A stretch of DNA of 64,000 nt from positions 120,550,937 to 120,614,936 of the forward strand of contig NC_134462.1 of assembly GCF_047948215.1 (NCBI RefSeq), written 5' to 3'. The notes beneath the pieces are model-generated. The model ran no database searches and had not been told where the DNA came from. It was given only the letters and a program-made list of their open reading frames with translations. Position numbers and translations under genes: made by a program. Each line of letters starts with the position of its first letter. The stretch's first letter is position 1. Shown here one piece after another: positions 1 through 12,206 of this stretch. Origin of the DNA: Lycorma delicatula. Taxonomy: Eukaryota; Arthropoda; Insecta; Hemiptera; Fulgoridae.

Positions 1-1978
1 GTCGTTTCCCTTCTGAATAATAATGTTCGTGATACCGGCTAGTCTCTGTGATGGATAGAGTTCGTGTTTCAAATGTAAGGCTGAATATCAACCGCATTTC
101 AATTCGATTTTTATGCTGTTGTAATATTCGGCTCGATGAAAAAGGTAACCGGAAACAATTTAATACTTCATCTTCCCTAGTCGGCCTGGTATCGGATGCT
201 TTGTTAGTCTCGGAGAATTTTTAAACCGTTTTCGAGAAAGGCTTTTGAAGTATATCAGGTCGTCTAGGAACTTAACGGTTGCGGCTTCTAACACTAAAAT
301 TAACCGATTTAATTAATTTTCACAGACGTATGATTCTGCATTCAGAACTAATTTGTTATATGTAAATAGCCGTATAAAAGATTAAAGGTAAAAGCTAGGC
401 GCATTCCTTTTATGAGTTTATATGTAGAATAGAATAGAAGATATTTCGGTACAGAAGACACCGGGGAAGGGTAGAAGGTTATACGTATAACTTGGTAAAT
501 GTTAATTGTTTTCCAAGTTACCGGGACGGTGGAATTGTAACATCGTGTTATATTACGCAAGAAGGAATGATATTCTGTTAATGAGGATTGTTTAGAAGTT
601 ATGTTCTCCGGAGTTAAACTGCATGTTCCTCACTTTCTCACCCTTTCTTTTTCCAGTGCGAGAAACGGTATAGGCCAAGAGATGTCAAGATGAACGTTCG
701 CAGTCGTATTAGTATTGCAGTATGTAAAGCTGAGAATAGTTGATCTAGATCTGTTGTGTGAGTCGAGTACATACAAACGTACAGCAGGCGTTCCATTTCT
801 TGTTCTCCCCGTGTATTGTGAAGCCGGTTGCCTTCTTGATGCCCGGATGTTACTTTCCTTCCTTCTACCCTATTAAAATCCCTTTATCATTGCTTTTCAA
901 CCCTCCCTGTTTCTCTTTATCTGTTTCCATCCGTTCATTCTTATCTCCGTGTCGTTCTTCTTCCTCCCTCAAAATTACACTAATCATATTTCGGAATTTG
1001 TATTTAACTGAATATATTCTAGTAATTAATCTCTTACGTATATGAACATTTTACGCCTTCTTATTTTATTTACCGATATACTTTTTGTTATATCTTTTGA
1101 TATTAGTTATCGTTTAGAAAGCTTACAACATTTTTAACTCGATTGTGGTGAATTAACACTATACGGTTTTGGTATTGTAATATTAAATACCTGTTTAATT
1201 TATCCATCACCAGACTTCGTTTGTACATTGATTATTCTTACGCTATGAAAGTATGGATTCAACATCAGACGTGGATCGCTTGATGAAAGTAGTGGAAATA
1301 TTGATATTGATAGTTCTTATTTTTGTACATAATTGTTAATAATAATAATATTTTCATACGTTTCTATATACATTCCTACACGGGTTTTTAGGTACGTATT
1401 GATTTATATCCGATCAAATACTTTTGAAAAATTCATATTGAATCGATTGTGTTTGTCAACGGGACTATATGCTGAGAGTTATTGATTTAACAAACTTTTC
1501 ATAGTGACTTTAATTTCATATGATGATTTTTTTTTTAATATAAACTTTAGAATTACAGAGACTACATCCCCTCTCAGTGAGTAATCGTTTAAAACTAATT
1601 GATTATTTTGCTGCTATTGATCCTACAATCTATCACTAGAATTAAGAATTATTTATTCAGGAAAGATTTCGAACCGGCTTCGTAAAAAAAAAGAGATACA
1701 CATTTCGACCCGTATGTTTTTGTTTTTTATTTCTATGAACGTTCAAACGTTTAATTAAATCAAATAATCCAACATTTTTGTTGGAGTATTTGAGTTTTTT
1801 CCCAATTTAATAGAATTATTTAAATGATTATTTTAACGAAAAATTATAGTTATATTGACAGTTTTTTATTTTTTATTGTCGTCATCGATTAGTTGCATCG
1901 GGGTGGTATAGTGGAATGATAAATAGCATGAAATAATGCTAATATTAATAGTATTGTCGCGTGAAAATAAAAAACCGC
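1..1978. other. AT-rich spacer, no gene seen
   Basis: I see no recognisable gene, RNA gene or repeat family here. A pyrimidine-rich tract lies at about 605-655 and another at 780-980; a 95-codon frame over the latter (758-1045) has the biased, low-complexity composition expected by chance. Short T and A homopolymers are scattered throughout. Confidence 0.6.
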
Positions 1979-2998
1979 TGCAGGATTAAAGGCCTCTTCA
2001 GCAAGTTTCCAACCAATACGGTCTTGTGCTATCTTCTGCCAATCGGGTTTAATGTATTTGATGATATCACCGATCCGATGAGCCTTTGGTCTTTTTCGTG
2101 GACATTTAACATCTACTGGTATCCGTTCGAGTGTTAATTTAGTCCGTCTGCCATCAGCTCTTCTTGCTGCGTGACCTGCCTACCGCCATTCTAATTCTTT
2201 AACTTTCATGATGATATCGTGTACTTACATCAGTACTCTGATCCATTTACAGATTTTCTATCCCGTGTGATAACTCAGGCGTGCATCGTTCCTTATTTAT
2301 ATGTGCTACCTGCAACTTCTGTAACGATTAAACGGTTAATGTCCAAGTTTCGCTTTCAAAGGTAAGGACCGGCAAGATGCATTGATCGAAAACTTTCTTT
2401 TTAAGGCAAAAGAGGGATTTGTTCTTGAAAACGCCGTTAAGTCTCCCGAATTCCTGGCATCCAAGCTTAACTTGTCGTTCGACTTCTTTGATCGTATCTC
2501 TTTCAATTGATATATATGTAACGATCTACCCGTTCGAGTTCTTCAGAGACAAAGATCTTTCTTTCCTCGACAGACTTGTTGAACATGACCTGGCTCTTTT
2601 TAAGGCTCATCCTTAAACCTTAAGGTTCGCCAGTTACATGCAGTTCCTGTAAGCGTCTTTCTAGTTATTCTGGTTCTTGTGAAGAAATCTATATAATTTG
2701 TGAATCTCAGGTAGTTTAGATACGCGCCGTTTATTCGTATGCCTTGTTCTTTCTATTCCAGCTTTCTAAATATCTTCTTCAGGCAGTTTAAAAGGAGCAC
2801 AGATGGTATAGTGTCGCCTTTTCATATAAATTTTTGTACATTTATTTCTATATTATATTCATTGACCCAGATGGTAGCTTTTGCTTTTTCGTATATCTAT
2901 TGTAACAAATTTACGTATACTGTGCTTACACCCTAGTTATGTAATGCAGCTATTACGGCCTGCTTTTTTACCTAATAAAATGCCTTTTCGTAGTCAAT
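1979..2998 (-). pseudogene. RTE-type LINE relic: reverse transcriptase and C-terminus
   Basis: Decayed non-LTR retrotransposon ORF2 read on the minus strand from 2998 down to 1979. It begins near RT motif A (AFIDYEKAF at about 2975-2998), continues through the palm (ATIWVNEYNIEI, then KGDTIPSVL) and a degenerate LRF-TNYIDF where the catalytic FADD is normally found. Next come the thumb (VFDQCILPVLTFESETWTL) and a proline/arginine-rich C-terminus ending KIAQDRIGWKLAEEAF. This order and the tail are typical of RTE-clade elements. Several stops and frameshifts, and loss of the FADD aspartates, mean no active enzyme. The 5' (endonuclease) part is absent here; a matching endonuclease/linker piece lies at 5814-6280 in the same orientation and may be the same element split by insertions. 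The clade is inferred from motifs and was not tested by search. Confidence 0.75.
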
Positions 2999-3005
2999 AA
3001 AAGCC

Positions 3006-3030
<25 letters not shown>
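3006..3030. repeat. (TA)n microsatellite
   Basis: Perfect TA dinucleotide run directly abutting the 5' truncation of the RTE relic; the breakpoint may reflect insertion into, or slippage at, the run. Confidence 0.9.
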
Positions 3031-3036
<6 letters not shown>

Positions 3037-3244
3037 ATTATTATTATTACTAGCCGCGTCGGAGGTCTAGCCAGACCCTCACAGTTGGTCGCATCCTCAT
3101 TGTTGCGAAAATATTAAATATTTTATAGATAGTTATTAAAGAAAAAAGAACTAGTCATTTTATTTCACATTATATTTCTGTTGCCGTGATGATATAATGG
3201 TGTAAAAGGATTCGATTTCTTTCTTTAATAATTTAACCCAAGCG

Positions 3245-3395
3245 AGCTAGGACCTCGATCTGTAGCTTAAAACCTTTCTTGGGATAACGAGAATGTGTCC
3301 TGAAAATTTGAAAGCAATCGAGTCGGTTGATTCTCGCATGATGCTGTTGCAAACAAACAGACAAATCCACAAACATTCGGATTTATATCTGTTTG
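3245..3395 (-). repeat. Dispersed repeat A, copy 1
   Basis: The reverse complement matches 41268-41410 over about 140 bases, sharing the core TTGCTTTCAAATTTTCAGGA and a neighbouring TTTGTCTGT stretch. Both copies lie near (TA)n runs. I cannot assign a class: no coding potential, no TIR seen. Could be a Helitron-like or MITE fragment. Confidence 0.7.
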
Positions 3396-4695
3396 CTTGG
3401 CATTTCTCCCGCCACCATCCCATTCGGTCGCCCTAAAGCATAAGACCGAATGTCTGTGCCAAAAACGGCTACTGATCCACGAAACAATTTAGCGACCAGT
3501 ATCCTAACTAGCTCCTAGATCTAACCTAAAAGCGTGAGCGGAATAAGCCTGGTACCACCGCCCACTTGTCATATATCACTAAAATGGGTAGGCGCACCCC
3601 GTCAACTACTAAAACATATATGACTATCAATTCGCATATATATATATAAAATTTGGTGAATGTATGACCAAATGATTCTGATACTTCTCAAGTGTGATTC
3701 TTTAGGTGACGTGCTACGAAGTTTATGACACGCTTATTTAATTGCTTGTTTGTGACGCTCGAGTAAAACGGATAAGTTTTAACATTTTCTGAAAAATAAA
3801 TAAAAACTGAATTTCGAACTTTTATAAAGTCTTTTGTTTTAAAAGTTCTAATCCCGACGAACATACAAAAAGAGTTAGATTCCATTTTAAAGGTAACTGG
3901 ACTATCCGTCCAATTACATCCGCTGATGATGAATTTCTGCGACGTGTGTAAAATATCAAGCACCTGGATTGAATCTTTGGAGGATAAATAGGAAGAGACT
4001 TTACCCCTCTGTTAAGGTGATTGCAATTAATGATATATAATTTATTTATTCTAAAAGTAGCAATAGATTTACGTCAAATTGCATTTTACAATAAAATTTT
4101 ATTAATTGATAGTCAGCTATAAAATAGTATGTTAGGTAATGTGTCTATTGTTACGTGCAAAAATTGATAGTTTTCGCGATCAAACAAATTAAATAAAAGT
4201 TAAAATACTTGCTATTAACAGGTGTGGAAATTAAAAGAATTCAAAATTTACCTGTTCATTAATAAATGTATGTTTTTATCGTCAGTATTGTTTACAATCA
4301 GAAAGCCGACAACTGATTGTTATCGTTCTCTCTTTCATAAAAAAATTTAATCGTATAAGCTTTTCTGACTGAAAGTACGTTTTCGTAAATGAAAAAATAT
4401 TATTTAAGATACTGATGGAATGAAAATTGTGTTCGGCTACCTAATTTGTATTAATCTTCATTATTATAATTTTTTATAACGTATATAAATTATGCATGCA
4501 AAAAGTGACAGAACCTGCAGCTTTAATTTAATAGCTTAATTTATGTGTGATTCCGAATCAACCGGTTTGTTTGTTTTTTAATTTTAAAACACTCCCTCCC
4601 CAATATTGTAACGTAGAGAGTTTAACGGATTTAAAATGTAGGAATGAATAATTTTGGTCGAACGTAATTAAGATCGGTCCCGTGGTTTTAAAATT
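3396..4695. other. Spacer, no gene seen
   Basis: 3396-3640 is more GC-rich than its surroundings and contains a 9-bp inverted repeat, CATTCGGTC / GACCGAATG, spanning about 3421-3452, which could be part of repeat A or an independent element end. The rest is AT-rich with no support for a gene; a 91-codon minus frame at 3688-3963 resembles nothing I know. Confidence 0.5.
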
Positions 4696-4699
4696 AAAA

Positions 4700-4850
4700 T
4701 TTTATTTTTTTACTTTCCTGTCATCGTAGTTCTAGAGCTATGTTGCAAAACGCAAAGTATTGTAATCGGTCAAAAAAGTGGAATATGGGGTTTTTTGCAT
4801 TTATTGACCTTTCATGACCCAGGGACCCCAAAAAACAAAAACAAAAAAAT
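4700..4850 (+). repeat. Dispersed repeat B, copy 1
   Basis: Matches 43815-43965 in the same orientation. Shared landmarks are TATGACCCAGGGA-type sequence followed by CCCAAAAAA, and an upstream AGTATGGG/AATATGGGG segment. No ORF. The sequence continuing to about 5450, with runs such as AAACCGATTTTTTAATGAAA, may belong to the same element. Class unknown. Confidence 0.6.
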
Positions 4851-5813
4851 GGAGGTAATATTCGTTCATGTGTTGGCATGTTTGAAATATAACTTTTGAC
4901 TGGATAAACCGATTTTTTAATGAAATTTGTTACAGAGACTCGTATGTATGGGGCAATTTGTAAAGGTTTGAGGTCAATATTTCCAAGGAGGGAGGATAGA
5001 TAGTTTCTTTGGGGTCAATTTTCTAAAACTTTTTCCAACATAACCCCATTTTATATTAAGCTCAGCACATGCAAACATGCGTATCTTAACATTAAAAAAA
5101 AAATTGCCCCCAAATTCTTCCCCAATTCCCCAAAATCTAAACAAAACTTTTTATTCATGGCATATTCTTAACCGAATTTTTTTTTATGTCTTCCCAGGTG
5201 TAGTATAAGTACAAACCCAAAAAAAGTTTTGGGACGATGTTGTGGATAGGAGATACGATCAAAGTTAAAAATTCAAACTTTTTGATGATTTTTCCTTGAC
5301 ATAAGAATAAATAACCGATGCCAGGAAAGTACAACTTTGTTGTCAGCTTTTTTTTTAGAGTTTAATTGGGATATTTTCGAGATTTTGAATGGTCTCAAAC
5401 TCATCCATTCATCAAATTTGGTCGGGCAGTTCAAAGGTTAGTCTAACTGCAGACTTTCTTTGTTATCAATACAGATTTCTATCTTTGTAGATTATTTTCT
5501 ATATTTGTTACTCTGTAGCCACGGACCATGAAGTGATTTATAATATTGGAAATTAATTCTTTTATTTTTGTACATTCTTAAACGTTCTAAAAATCCTTCT
5601 TTATGGACAGATTAATTTTGGGTTTAATATATATTAAGTTTAAAATCATTACAAATATTTCTAAAACTTTGTTAATTTATCTTGTGTGTCTGGGTTTTTT
5701 CAGGGCAATTCAGACCACGTCAATATATCTACTTTTTTCAATTTTCTTTAATCCTTTTGTGAAATCCTTTCGTTCTCTCGAAAGAAGATTTTTTTTCTGT
5801 TCTGACTATTTAG

Positions 5814-6280
5814 TTCCAGTACGTTTTGTCTTAACTTTATCTTCCTGAAAACCTTTGAATTTGTTGACTTCTACTCTGAATTTATTACTGTTGTGTTGAA
5901 TCTCTAATTTATCTAATTTGCATTTCTTTTATTTCAGTTTTCCTGTCTGATAGTTTTCCTGCTGTCTGTTTTTATACCTTGGAAAAAAGTGTGTGTATCT
6001 CTTTTTTTTTTGTTAATCTATCTCCACTAATTCTATCTAGATATCCGTAAAAGTAATTAGTTTTTTTAATATGTTTATTGGTTATTTTAGGGCAAAATTA
6101 ATTAAATTATTTTTCTTACCTCAAAATATAATTTGTTTTTTCATTTTAAATAAGAATTAAGATTTTTTTAGAATTTATCTCTTTCTTTTTTTCAAGATTT
6201 CCTAATGTTAGTTTACATTTAAATACAAGTAAGCTTATGCCGATTTCAGAACTGCACTAATCTCACATCTTTAACATTTA
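5814..6280 (-). pseudogene. RTE-type LINE relic: endonuclease end and linker
   Basis: Minus-strand translation shows the end of an APE-type endonuclease followed by the linker seen in RTE-like elements. NVKDVRLVQF (about 6249-6279) and LLVFKCKLTLGNLEKKKE (about 6178-6232) correspond to the terminal VRS-RGAD--SDHYLV--K--L block of the family. KLDKLEIQ (about 5895-5930), NKFRVEVNKFKGFQE (about 5840-5890) and DKVKTYWN (about 5814-5843) correspond to the linker before RT. Frameshifts and stops break it throughout; the catalytic SDH is not visible. It lies upstream, in element orientation, of the RT relic at 1979-2998. Assignment is by remembered family consensus. Confidence 0.5.
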
Positions 6281-6489
6281 TTTTTTTTTTTGTTTTTTTG
6301 TAAATTTCATGTAGGTTTTTTCAGTTCTGATTCTGATTGATTTTTAAAACTAATTAATTTTTTGGTGTTTATATTTTCACCTAGGTATTTAATGTTGTTT
6401 GTTTTTTTATCTCTTTTTTACCGTTGAAATTATTTATTGATTTATAGTATTTTTTCATTATTCTAGATATTTACGTTTAAAAAAATACA

Positions 6490-8375
6490 TTTAAATGGAA
6501 TAAACCTCTTATTTAAAAAAAAAAAATTAAGCAAATATGTTATTAGTTATATCAACTTTAATAATAATAATTAAAAAAAGTTAACGTTGTTATAAGTAAT
6601 ACATTTCCTAGTTTAAAAAAAAAATATATTTGTTATTTTTCTGTAAAAATAATATATATATATAATACGTTGTGGCTAGCGTAACCAGTATATATAACGC
6701 TGGATGCCAGAATTGAAGCCTCCTCTAGGGTCGTTGTACAGGGGCGGATCACTTATTTCCTTAATATAAATTATAATCAAGGCATTTATAATTATTACGT
6801 CACAAAATATTGTTTATTAATAATAACTAATTACATTAGTAATAGTTATCACTAATTATAAAGCAGTTGAAAAATATTATTTGCTTTTAAGTTGCATGCG
6901 ATACGCGTTTCTGTAAGCATGTTGGTAAATATGAGCCAGCGTTAATTTATGTTCTTGTTTTAAGCTCTGTATGTGGGTAATTTTAATATAATTTCTTAAA
7001 TTAACTTGTTTTAAATTCATCTAACTTACGTTATCTGTTGTTAATAACGAATAATTAACTTAACGAGTATAATTAATTCTTTTTTTTATTTTGTATTTTA
7101 TATTTAATGTATGGTTAATAATAACAATAACACGGAGTAGGATTATTATTTTAATATTGTATGACAAACAAACCTACAATAATTATTGTGAATGCGTCGA
7201 GGTTATTTAAAGTGTAGATTATAAATAGAATTGATTAGTTTTATGCAAATTATTATTTTTATTTCTTATAAAAGATTCCGATCTATTTATACATAATGAT
7301 GTTATAAAGATGTAAGAATTTGTAACAAATTTTTATTTTTTGTGTTTATTATTAGTTAATTTGGTATTTTTTTATTAATAACGATTATTATTTAGGTGAT
7401 TGTTTTTTATGAATTATAATTTAATTTTTAATTTATTGTTAATAATATTATAGTACGTGATTTGTATAAATTTAAATATTAAAGGGACTAAATTAGATGT
7501 AACATATATATTTATCTGTGTGCTTGTTATTTTTAAAATAGTTGTTTATTTAGATATTTTAATATGATTTTTAACACCGAGTCGAATTTGATTTCTTCTA
7601 ATCAGACGTTGCATTAGTGTTCCGTTCGGTAGAGGTTTTCAATTAAATTTTCAGAAAAAGAAGATTCTCTCTTTGACTTCTCATTGTTCTTTCGCACAGT
7701 CTCTTACGGATGTAAATTTATTTATTATTAGGTAAAATTAAAATAAGTTCTTTTTGTTTGGTTTTTTATTTTTTTTTTCGTTAATTCTTTCTTAGTTTTC
7801 CTTTTTTTATATCGAAATATTGTCGAAAAAACAACGTAATTTTGTTTTTTTAATCGATAGATCTGTTTATTCGTTATCGATTAAAACCGCTATCCGGCGA
7901 CTAAACAAGGTGATGTTTTAAATTCAAAAGATCGAATTTGAATTTATTCTACTTTGAATTTCCCGGTTTTTCTTCTGAAATTTAACTCTCTCTTTAATTT
8001 TTAAACGATTAGTTTTTAATGTTGAAAACATCATCTTGTATACGGAAACTGAGTTACCGTCAATAAAATTCAAATTATTTAAGTCGCATCAGAACTTCAG
8101 CCGAGTAAAAGTTTTCCTTATTTTCCCGTAATTTAACTGTAGAATAATTATTTTTTATTACTGTATTGAATCGGTGTGTTTAATAAATTGTTTTACTATA
8201 TAAAAAAACACATCGGTGTGTCGTTTTACACAATTTGTTCCGATGTTACTGATGTCTAAAACACAAAGCACCTGAAATACTAATCCGACTGGCTTTTTCT
8301 GACGTTAATAGTATTAATTGTACAGACAGTCTCTGCGGTGTACAGAATACGTCACTTGTTAGGCTGAATTTTTGA
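6490..8375. other. AT-rich spacer, no gene seen
   Basis: Very AT-rich, with long T and A runs and many TAATAA-like motifs. A short GC-richer patch at 6665-6745 contains ACAGGGGCGGATCA, the type of sequence seen at some hAT ends, but no partner end was found. Confidence 0.55.
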
Positions 8376-8500
8376 AGGCTTGGAATGCCGATATACAACT
8401 ATATTTGGGTCAGTAAAGAAGCCGACGAGTAACCGTTTCACTTCTCATTTTCTTTAGTAAGCTTGGCGTGAAATATTATTTATTCTTAATGATGGTTAGG
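8376..8500 (+). repeat. Dispersed repeat C, copy 1
   Basis: Related to 26151-26250, 36825-36930 and, reversed, 45395-45475. Shared order: TGGNATGCCGATAT, a variable stretch, AAGAAGCCGACGAGTAAC, CACTTCTCATTTTCT, then AGTAAGCTTGGCGTGAAATA. No coding potential. A non-autonomous element or LINE/SINE segment is likely. Confidence 0.6.
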
Positions 8501-10137
8501 CCATTTTTGGGAATTACTTGTGACTGATGTCAGATCACCTACAACAGTTACTGTTACGACAATTGACACACGCACAATTGTTTACCGTTAATTATTTTCC
8601 ATAAAAGAAAATGAAACGTTATTTGAAATTTACAGAAATTATCAGACGATCTTTTACAATATTCACGTAATTTAAGTCGTAAGGAAATCTAAACCGGTTG
8701 AAAAGATTTTTGCAACAAATTGTTCTTTCAAATTAAATTAAACGTGTGTTTTCTACGTTTTATTGATTCCACCGCTCGTTATTCTTGAAAATAATTATGC
8801 CATTTTTTAGAATTGACATGATTTAAACACCTGAAAGTTAACGAACAAAAATATTATTACGCATACAAAGCGTAAAAATTTCAATTAATTTAAATTCAGT
8901 ACGACTTTGATTGAATATTACATCTGATAATTTCTTTTAAAAGGATGATCTAAAGCGATCGTTCTTTGTTTTAGTTGGCGAATAACAACACCTTTTTTGT
9001 GAAAAATAATTACGATAAAAAAAATTTCCGATAGAGTCACGGGTACGATACGAAAAATTATGCGATAATAAATAAATACGAAATGTTGAACTTCATCTGC
9101 AGATAAATTTATATTATTTTTATTTGTAATCGTAATCGGTACGTTTGTAAGCATTCTAACGTAAGTAGTTGCACACTATTAAAAATGATACAACAGTTCT
9201 TAAGAGTAATTATCATCTTACGTTAGGAATTTTAGGACGGTTCCCTTTGCCGGCTTCGTCTCCATTGTAAAGTTTGTATTCTCTTACCGATCAGATTTTT
9301 TCTAATTCTTTATATTTAAATTAAAAATAATAACATTGTAAATCTTTTTTATTAAATAAAAATTACGTAACGGTTTCTCTTTTTGTTTTATTGCATAAAA
9401 ATAAACGTGCTTATGCAATTTTTTCTTCTATCAAATATTTCCTTTATTTATTTTTTTTACTATTACTTTTTTATAAAAGTTGGGTAATAAAAAGTTTTTT
9501 GTTGACGAATTAATTACGTCAGATACCGTATTTGTATCGGTTGTTTCTAATATAATATGACAAAGGTCGCTGCTGAAATATATCATAGCCATTTTCAACA
9601 AAGGATCTCATTCTGAGGTTACCGGGGCGAAATGAAGTGTTTACTCGTGTTTAATGCACGAACTGCTGTGTAATGAGCATTATTATTCTACGAGAAAGCA
9701 ACTTAGATTGGTGGTTCTTGTACCTCGGTTGATTTATATGCGTCATAACCAGAATAAAAATTTGGACGAATATTGTAGAGGTACAAATTTATTTTACTTT
9801 TTGTTGTGAAACAGTCAAAACCTCCCCTTAACAGTAGGGAATTTAAAAATAATTAATTAGTTGTTTTAAAATTTAAAGTAGTTTTTATCACTTTTTTTAC
9901 TTTATCACTTGTTATAGTATAACAAAAAATATAAGTATATCTGAAAATCCTATACTTGAAAATCCACCTTCTTCTTGATTAAAAAAAAAACCGATGACTG
10001 TTTTGAACTTCTTTTAATTCGAAATATAAAAATATTGATTATAAAATTTTTTTTTGCCAATTTCTTTTTTAAAAAAAAAACGATCATTAAATATATTTTG
10101 GTAATTTTTTTGTTAAGAGGATGATTTTACGAGAACT
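8501..10137. other. Spacer, no gene seen
   Basis: No coding or RNA feature supported. The stretch 9560-9790 is slightly GC-richer and could be an unrecognised repeat. The last 250 bases before the mariner are T-rich. Confidence 0.55.
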
Positions 10138-10139
10138 TA

Positions 10140-11434
10140 TCTCTAAAGTAAAGTTCGGTTCATTGTAAAAAAATTTATTCTGAAAACTTTATCAGTATTT
10201 TTTATTTCTCTTAAACTACTACATACCTTATACTACTACTCTATATAATCGCCACATGAATTAAGACATCTATCGTAGTGATGATACATCACTACGATCA
10301 ATATACTCTCGTCGTATTGTACTGCCGCCAGTCCGTTTAGCCACTGATTAATAGCATTTTATGTTTATCATCGCCCACTAATCGCTTACTGCTCAAAAAT
10401 TCTTTCAACTTCCCAAGCAAATGGTAATCAGCAGATGCTAAGTCCGGACTATATGGTGGGTGATCGTAAATTTCCCGTCCAAATGTTCAAGTAAACCACG
10501 TCTCAGACCCACAACATATGTGGACATGCATTATCGTGCAGCCGGACAACGCCGTCGGTCAGCCGTCTACGTCGCAGATTTTGAATAGCGTGCCGTAATT
10601 TACGTAGTGTTTTGCAGTAGGCATCTGCATTTATAGTTGTTCTATGCGGCATAAAATCAATCAACAGTATGCCAAACCGGTCCCGAAAGACTGTGGCCAG
10701 TTTGCGTCCAAATGGCTGTGGTTTGATCTTTATTGGTCTGTTTGGTGATTGAGGATGACGCCATTCACTTGACTGCCGTTTTTTCTCTGCGTGTAATACG
10801 AAATCCATGTTTCATCGCCGGTAACAATTGAATTAAGGAACTCATTACATTTTTCTGCGCAGCGCATCAAAAATTTTATATCAGATCCCGTTTGGACGTG
10901 TGGCAACCAACGTGCACAAATCTTTTTGAAGGCTAAACGGTCGTGAATAATGCGACTGATAACAGCTCTTGAAACATCAGGACAAAGAAGGGCCAGGTCG
11001 GAAATCGTTGAGCGACGATCTTTTCTGATCATTTCATCATCGACGCGTTTCAAAAGGTACTCGGTGATTATCGAAGGCCTCCCCGAACGCTCTTCATCGT
11101 GCACATTAATTCTGTTATTTCTAAACCTTTCAAACTATTTTCAGACGTTTCTTTCATTCATTAGATTGTCACCGTACACAGCAACCAACTGCCTATGAAT
11201 TTCAGCCGGCTAACGTTCTGATGGTTTAAAAAAAGGTATGACTCCACATATTTCGGCGGCAACATCGATTTTCCTATTCCTTTTATAACGTAATAACTCA
11301 CACGTAATCAAAAATACTACAACACGACAAGTTACAGACAACAATGCGGTGTGTACATTACTAGCGTGGCCTTGAACGACACTGGTTCGTCAAGCTTAAG
11401 GAGAGAAATTTCCCAGCGGTCTTTACTATAGAGA
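10140..11434 (-). mobile_element. mariner element with TIRs and TA target duplication
   Basis: A complete but inactive mariner of 1295 bp. Its termini are 14-bp inverted repeats, TCTCTAAAGTAAAG at 10140-10153 and, on the opposite strand, TCTCTATAGTAAAG at 11421-11434 (13 of 14 identical). The element is flanked on both sides by TA (10138-10139 and 11435-11436), the duplication expected for Tc1/mariner insertion. The length matches the usual 1.3 kb of the family. The relic transposase lies between the TIRs on the minus strand. Confidence 0.85.
10236..11290 (-). pseudogene. mariner transposase (DD34D), frameshifted
   Basis: Cut-and-paste transposase relic of about 345 codons, the normal mariner length, read from about 11290 down to a TAG at 10236-10238. 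The N-terminal part carries PAEIHRQLVAVYGDN and DEERSGRPSI, the helix-turn-helix and linker signatures. The first catalytic Asp is in TGDETWISYYT (about 10795-10830), the second in LHDNACPHM (about 10508-10540) and the third in SPDLASADYHLL (about 10420-10455), consistent with a DD34D triad. The C-terminus is YDRCLNSCGDYIE. At least three frameshifts are present: before DEERSGRPS, between the second and third Asp, and near the C-terminus, plus stops. Individual motifs are well preserved, so it decayed recently relative to other relics here. Confidence 0.9.
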
Positions 11435-11569
11435 TATCCCTCGTGATTCAGTTATTCATATATTTTAATTTCTTGTACTACAATCGGGTTTGGTGCCGAG
11501 TATAAATAAATAATAATCTAGTAAATATAATAAAGTTGTAACTAGTCGGCGAAAAACAACACAAAAAAT

Positions 11570-11840
11570 AATTCGCTAAGTTATTACATTTCGAAATTTT
11601 TGAAGGCGACGTTTTAAAAATTGTTTATTTTGTAGAACAAGACACTAGTTTTAGTTTTGCAAAATTTAATTAATGTAGATTTACCCGTTTCTGAGAAATA
11701 ATTTTTGGTTGAAAATGACAAAATGGCGTCCATTATTAAAATAAAGTAAAATAGAGCTTATGTCGATTTAAACTTTTTTGCTCATTTTGGTGTCCTGAAT
11801 CAGTACTTGAAGTTCGAAGAATTCGTCCCAGAACACTTTG
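11570..11840 (+). repeat. End fragment of the long-TIR Tc1/mariner family
   Basis: Contains AAAATGGCGTCCATTATT and an upstream TTCTGAGAAATAATTTTTGG. It parallels the right-hand arm of the element at 17375-19097 (ACACAAAATGGCGGATAG) and the sequence at 13100-13160. Interpreted as a detached terminal fragment; a SINE abuts it on the right. Confidence 0.45.
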
Positions 11841-12034
11841 TGGTCTCAGATCGACCATTTTTGAGATGTGTGGTTAATTAAAACCCAACCACCAAAGAAC
11901 ACCGGTATCCAAGATCTAGTATTCAGATCCGTATAAAAGTAACTGCCTTTACTAGGACTTGAACGCTGAACATTCGACTTCGAAATCAGCTGATTTGCGG
12001 AGACGCGTTCACCATTAGACCATCCTGGTGGGTT
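11841..12034 (-). repeat. tRNA-derived SINE-1, copy a (3' truncated)
   Basis: Minus-oriented copy of the main SINE family in the window. In element orientation it starts with the conserved ACC-GGNTGGTCTA-TGGT (A box region at about 12010-12030), has the B-box region GTTCAAGTCC (about 11960), then the body TACGGATCTGAATACTAGAT and GGTGTTCTTTGGTGGTTGGG. It stops at the GGTCG segment, before the usual tail. No target duplication is visible. Confidence 0.85.
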
Positions 12035-12206
12035 ACAAGACTATTAGTAAGCACCGTAGGCCACTTGTAAAAAAATATTAAATTACCGCTTTTTGTGTAG
12101 GATTATCATAACCAGAAACATTTTACATCTAATTTTTTTGTTTTCCAATGCCAGTATTTAAAATAATATATCACAATCAGCAGGAAGTGAACACAGGTTT
12201 TCTCGA

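Noticed and set aside
640..760. Possible exon after a strong pyrimidine tract and CAG (about 655)
   Set aside because: The frame that follows is only about 28 codons before a stop, with no recognisable domain or matching donor; splice-like tracts are common in AT/T-rich DNA.
1900..1925. tRNA gene suggested by an A-box-like TGGTATAGTGG
   Set aside because: No B box or cloverleaf can be drawn downstream; the match is too short.
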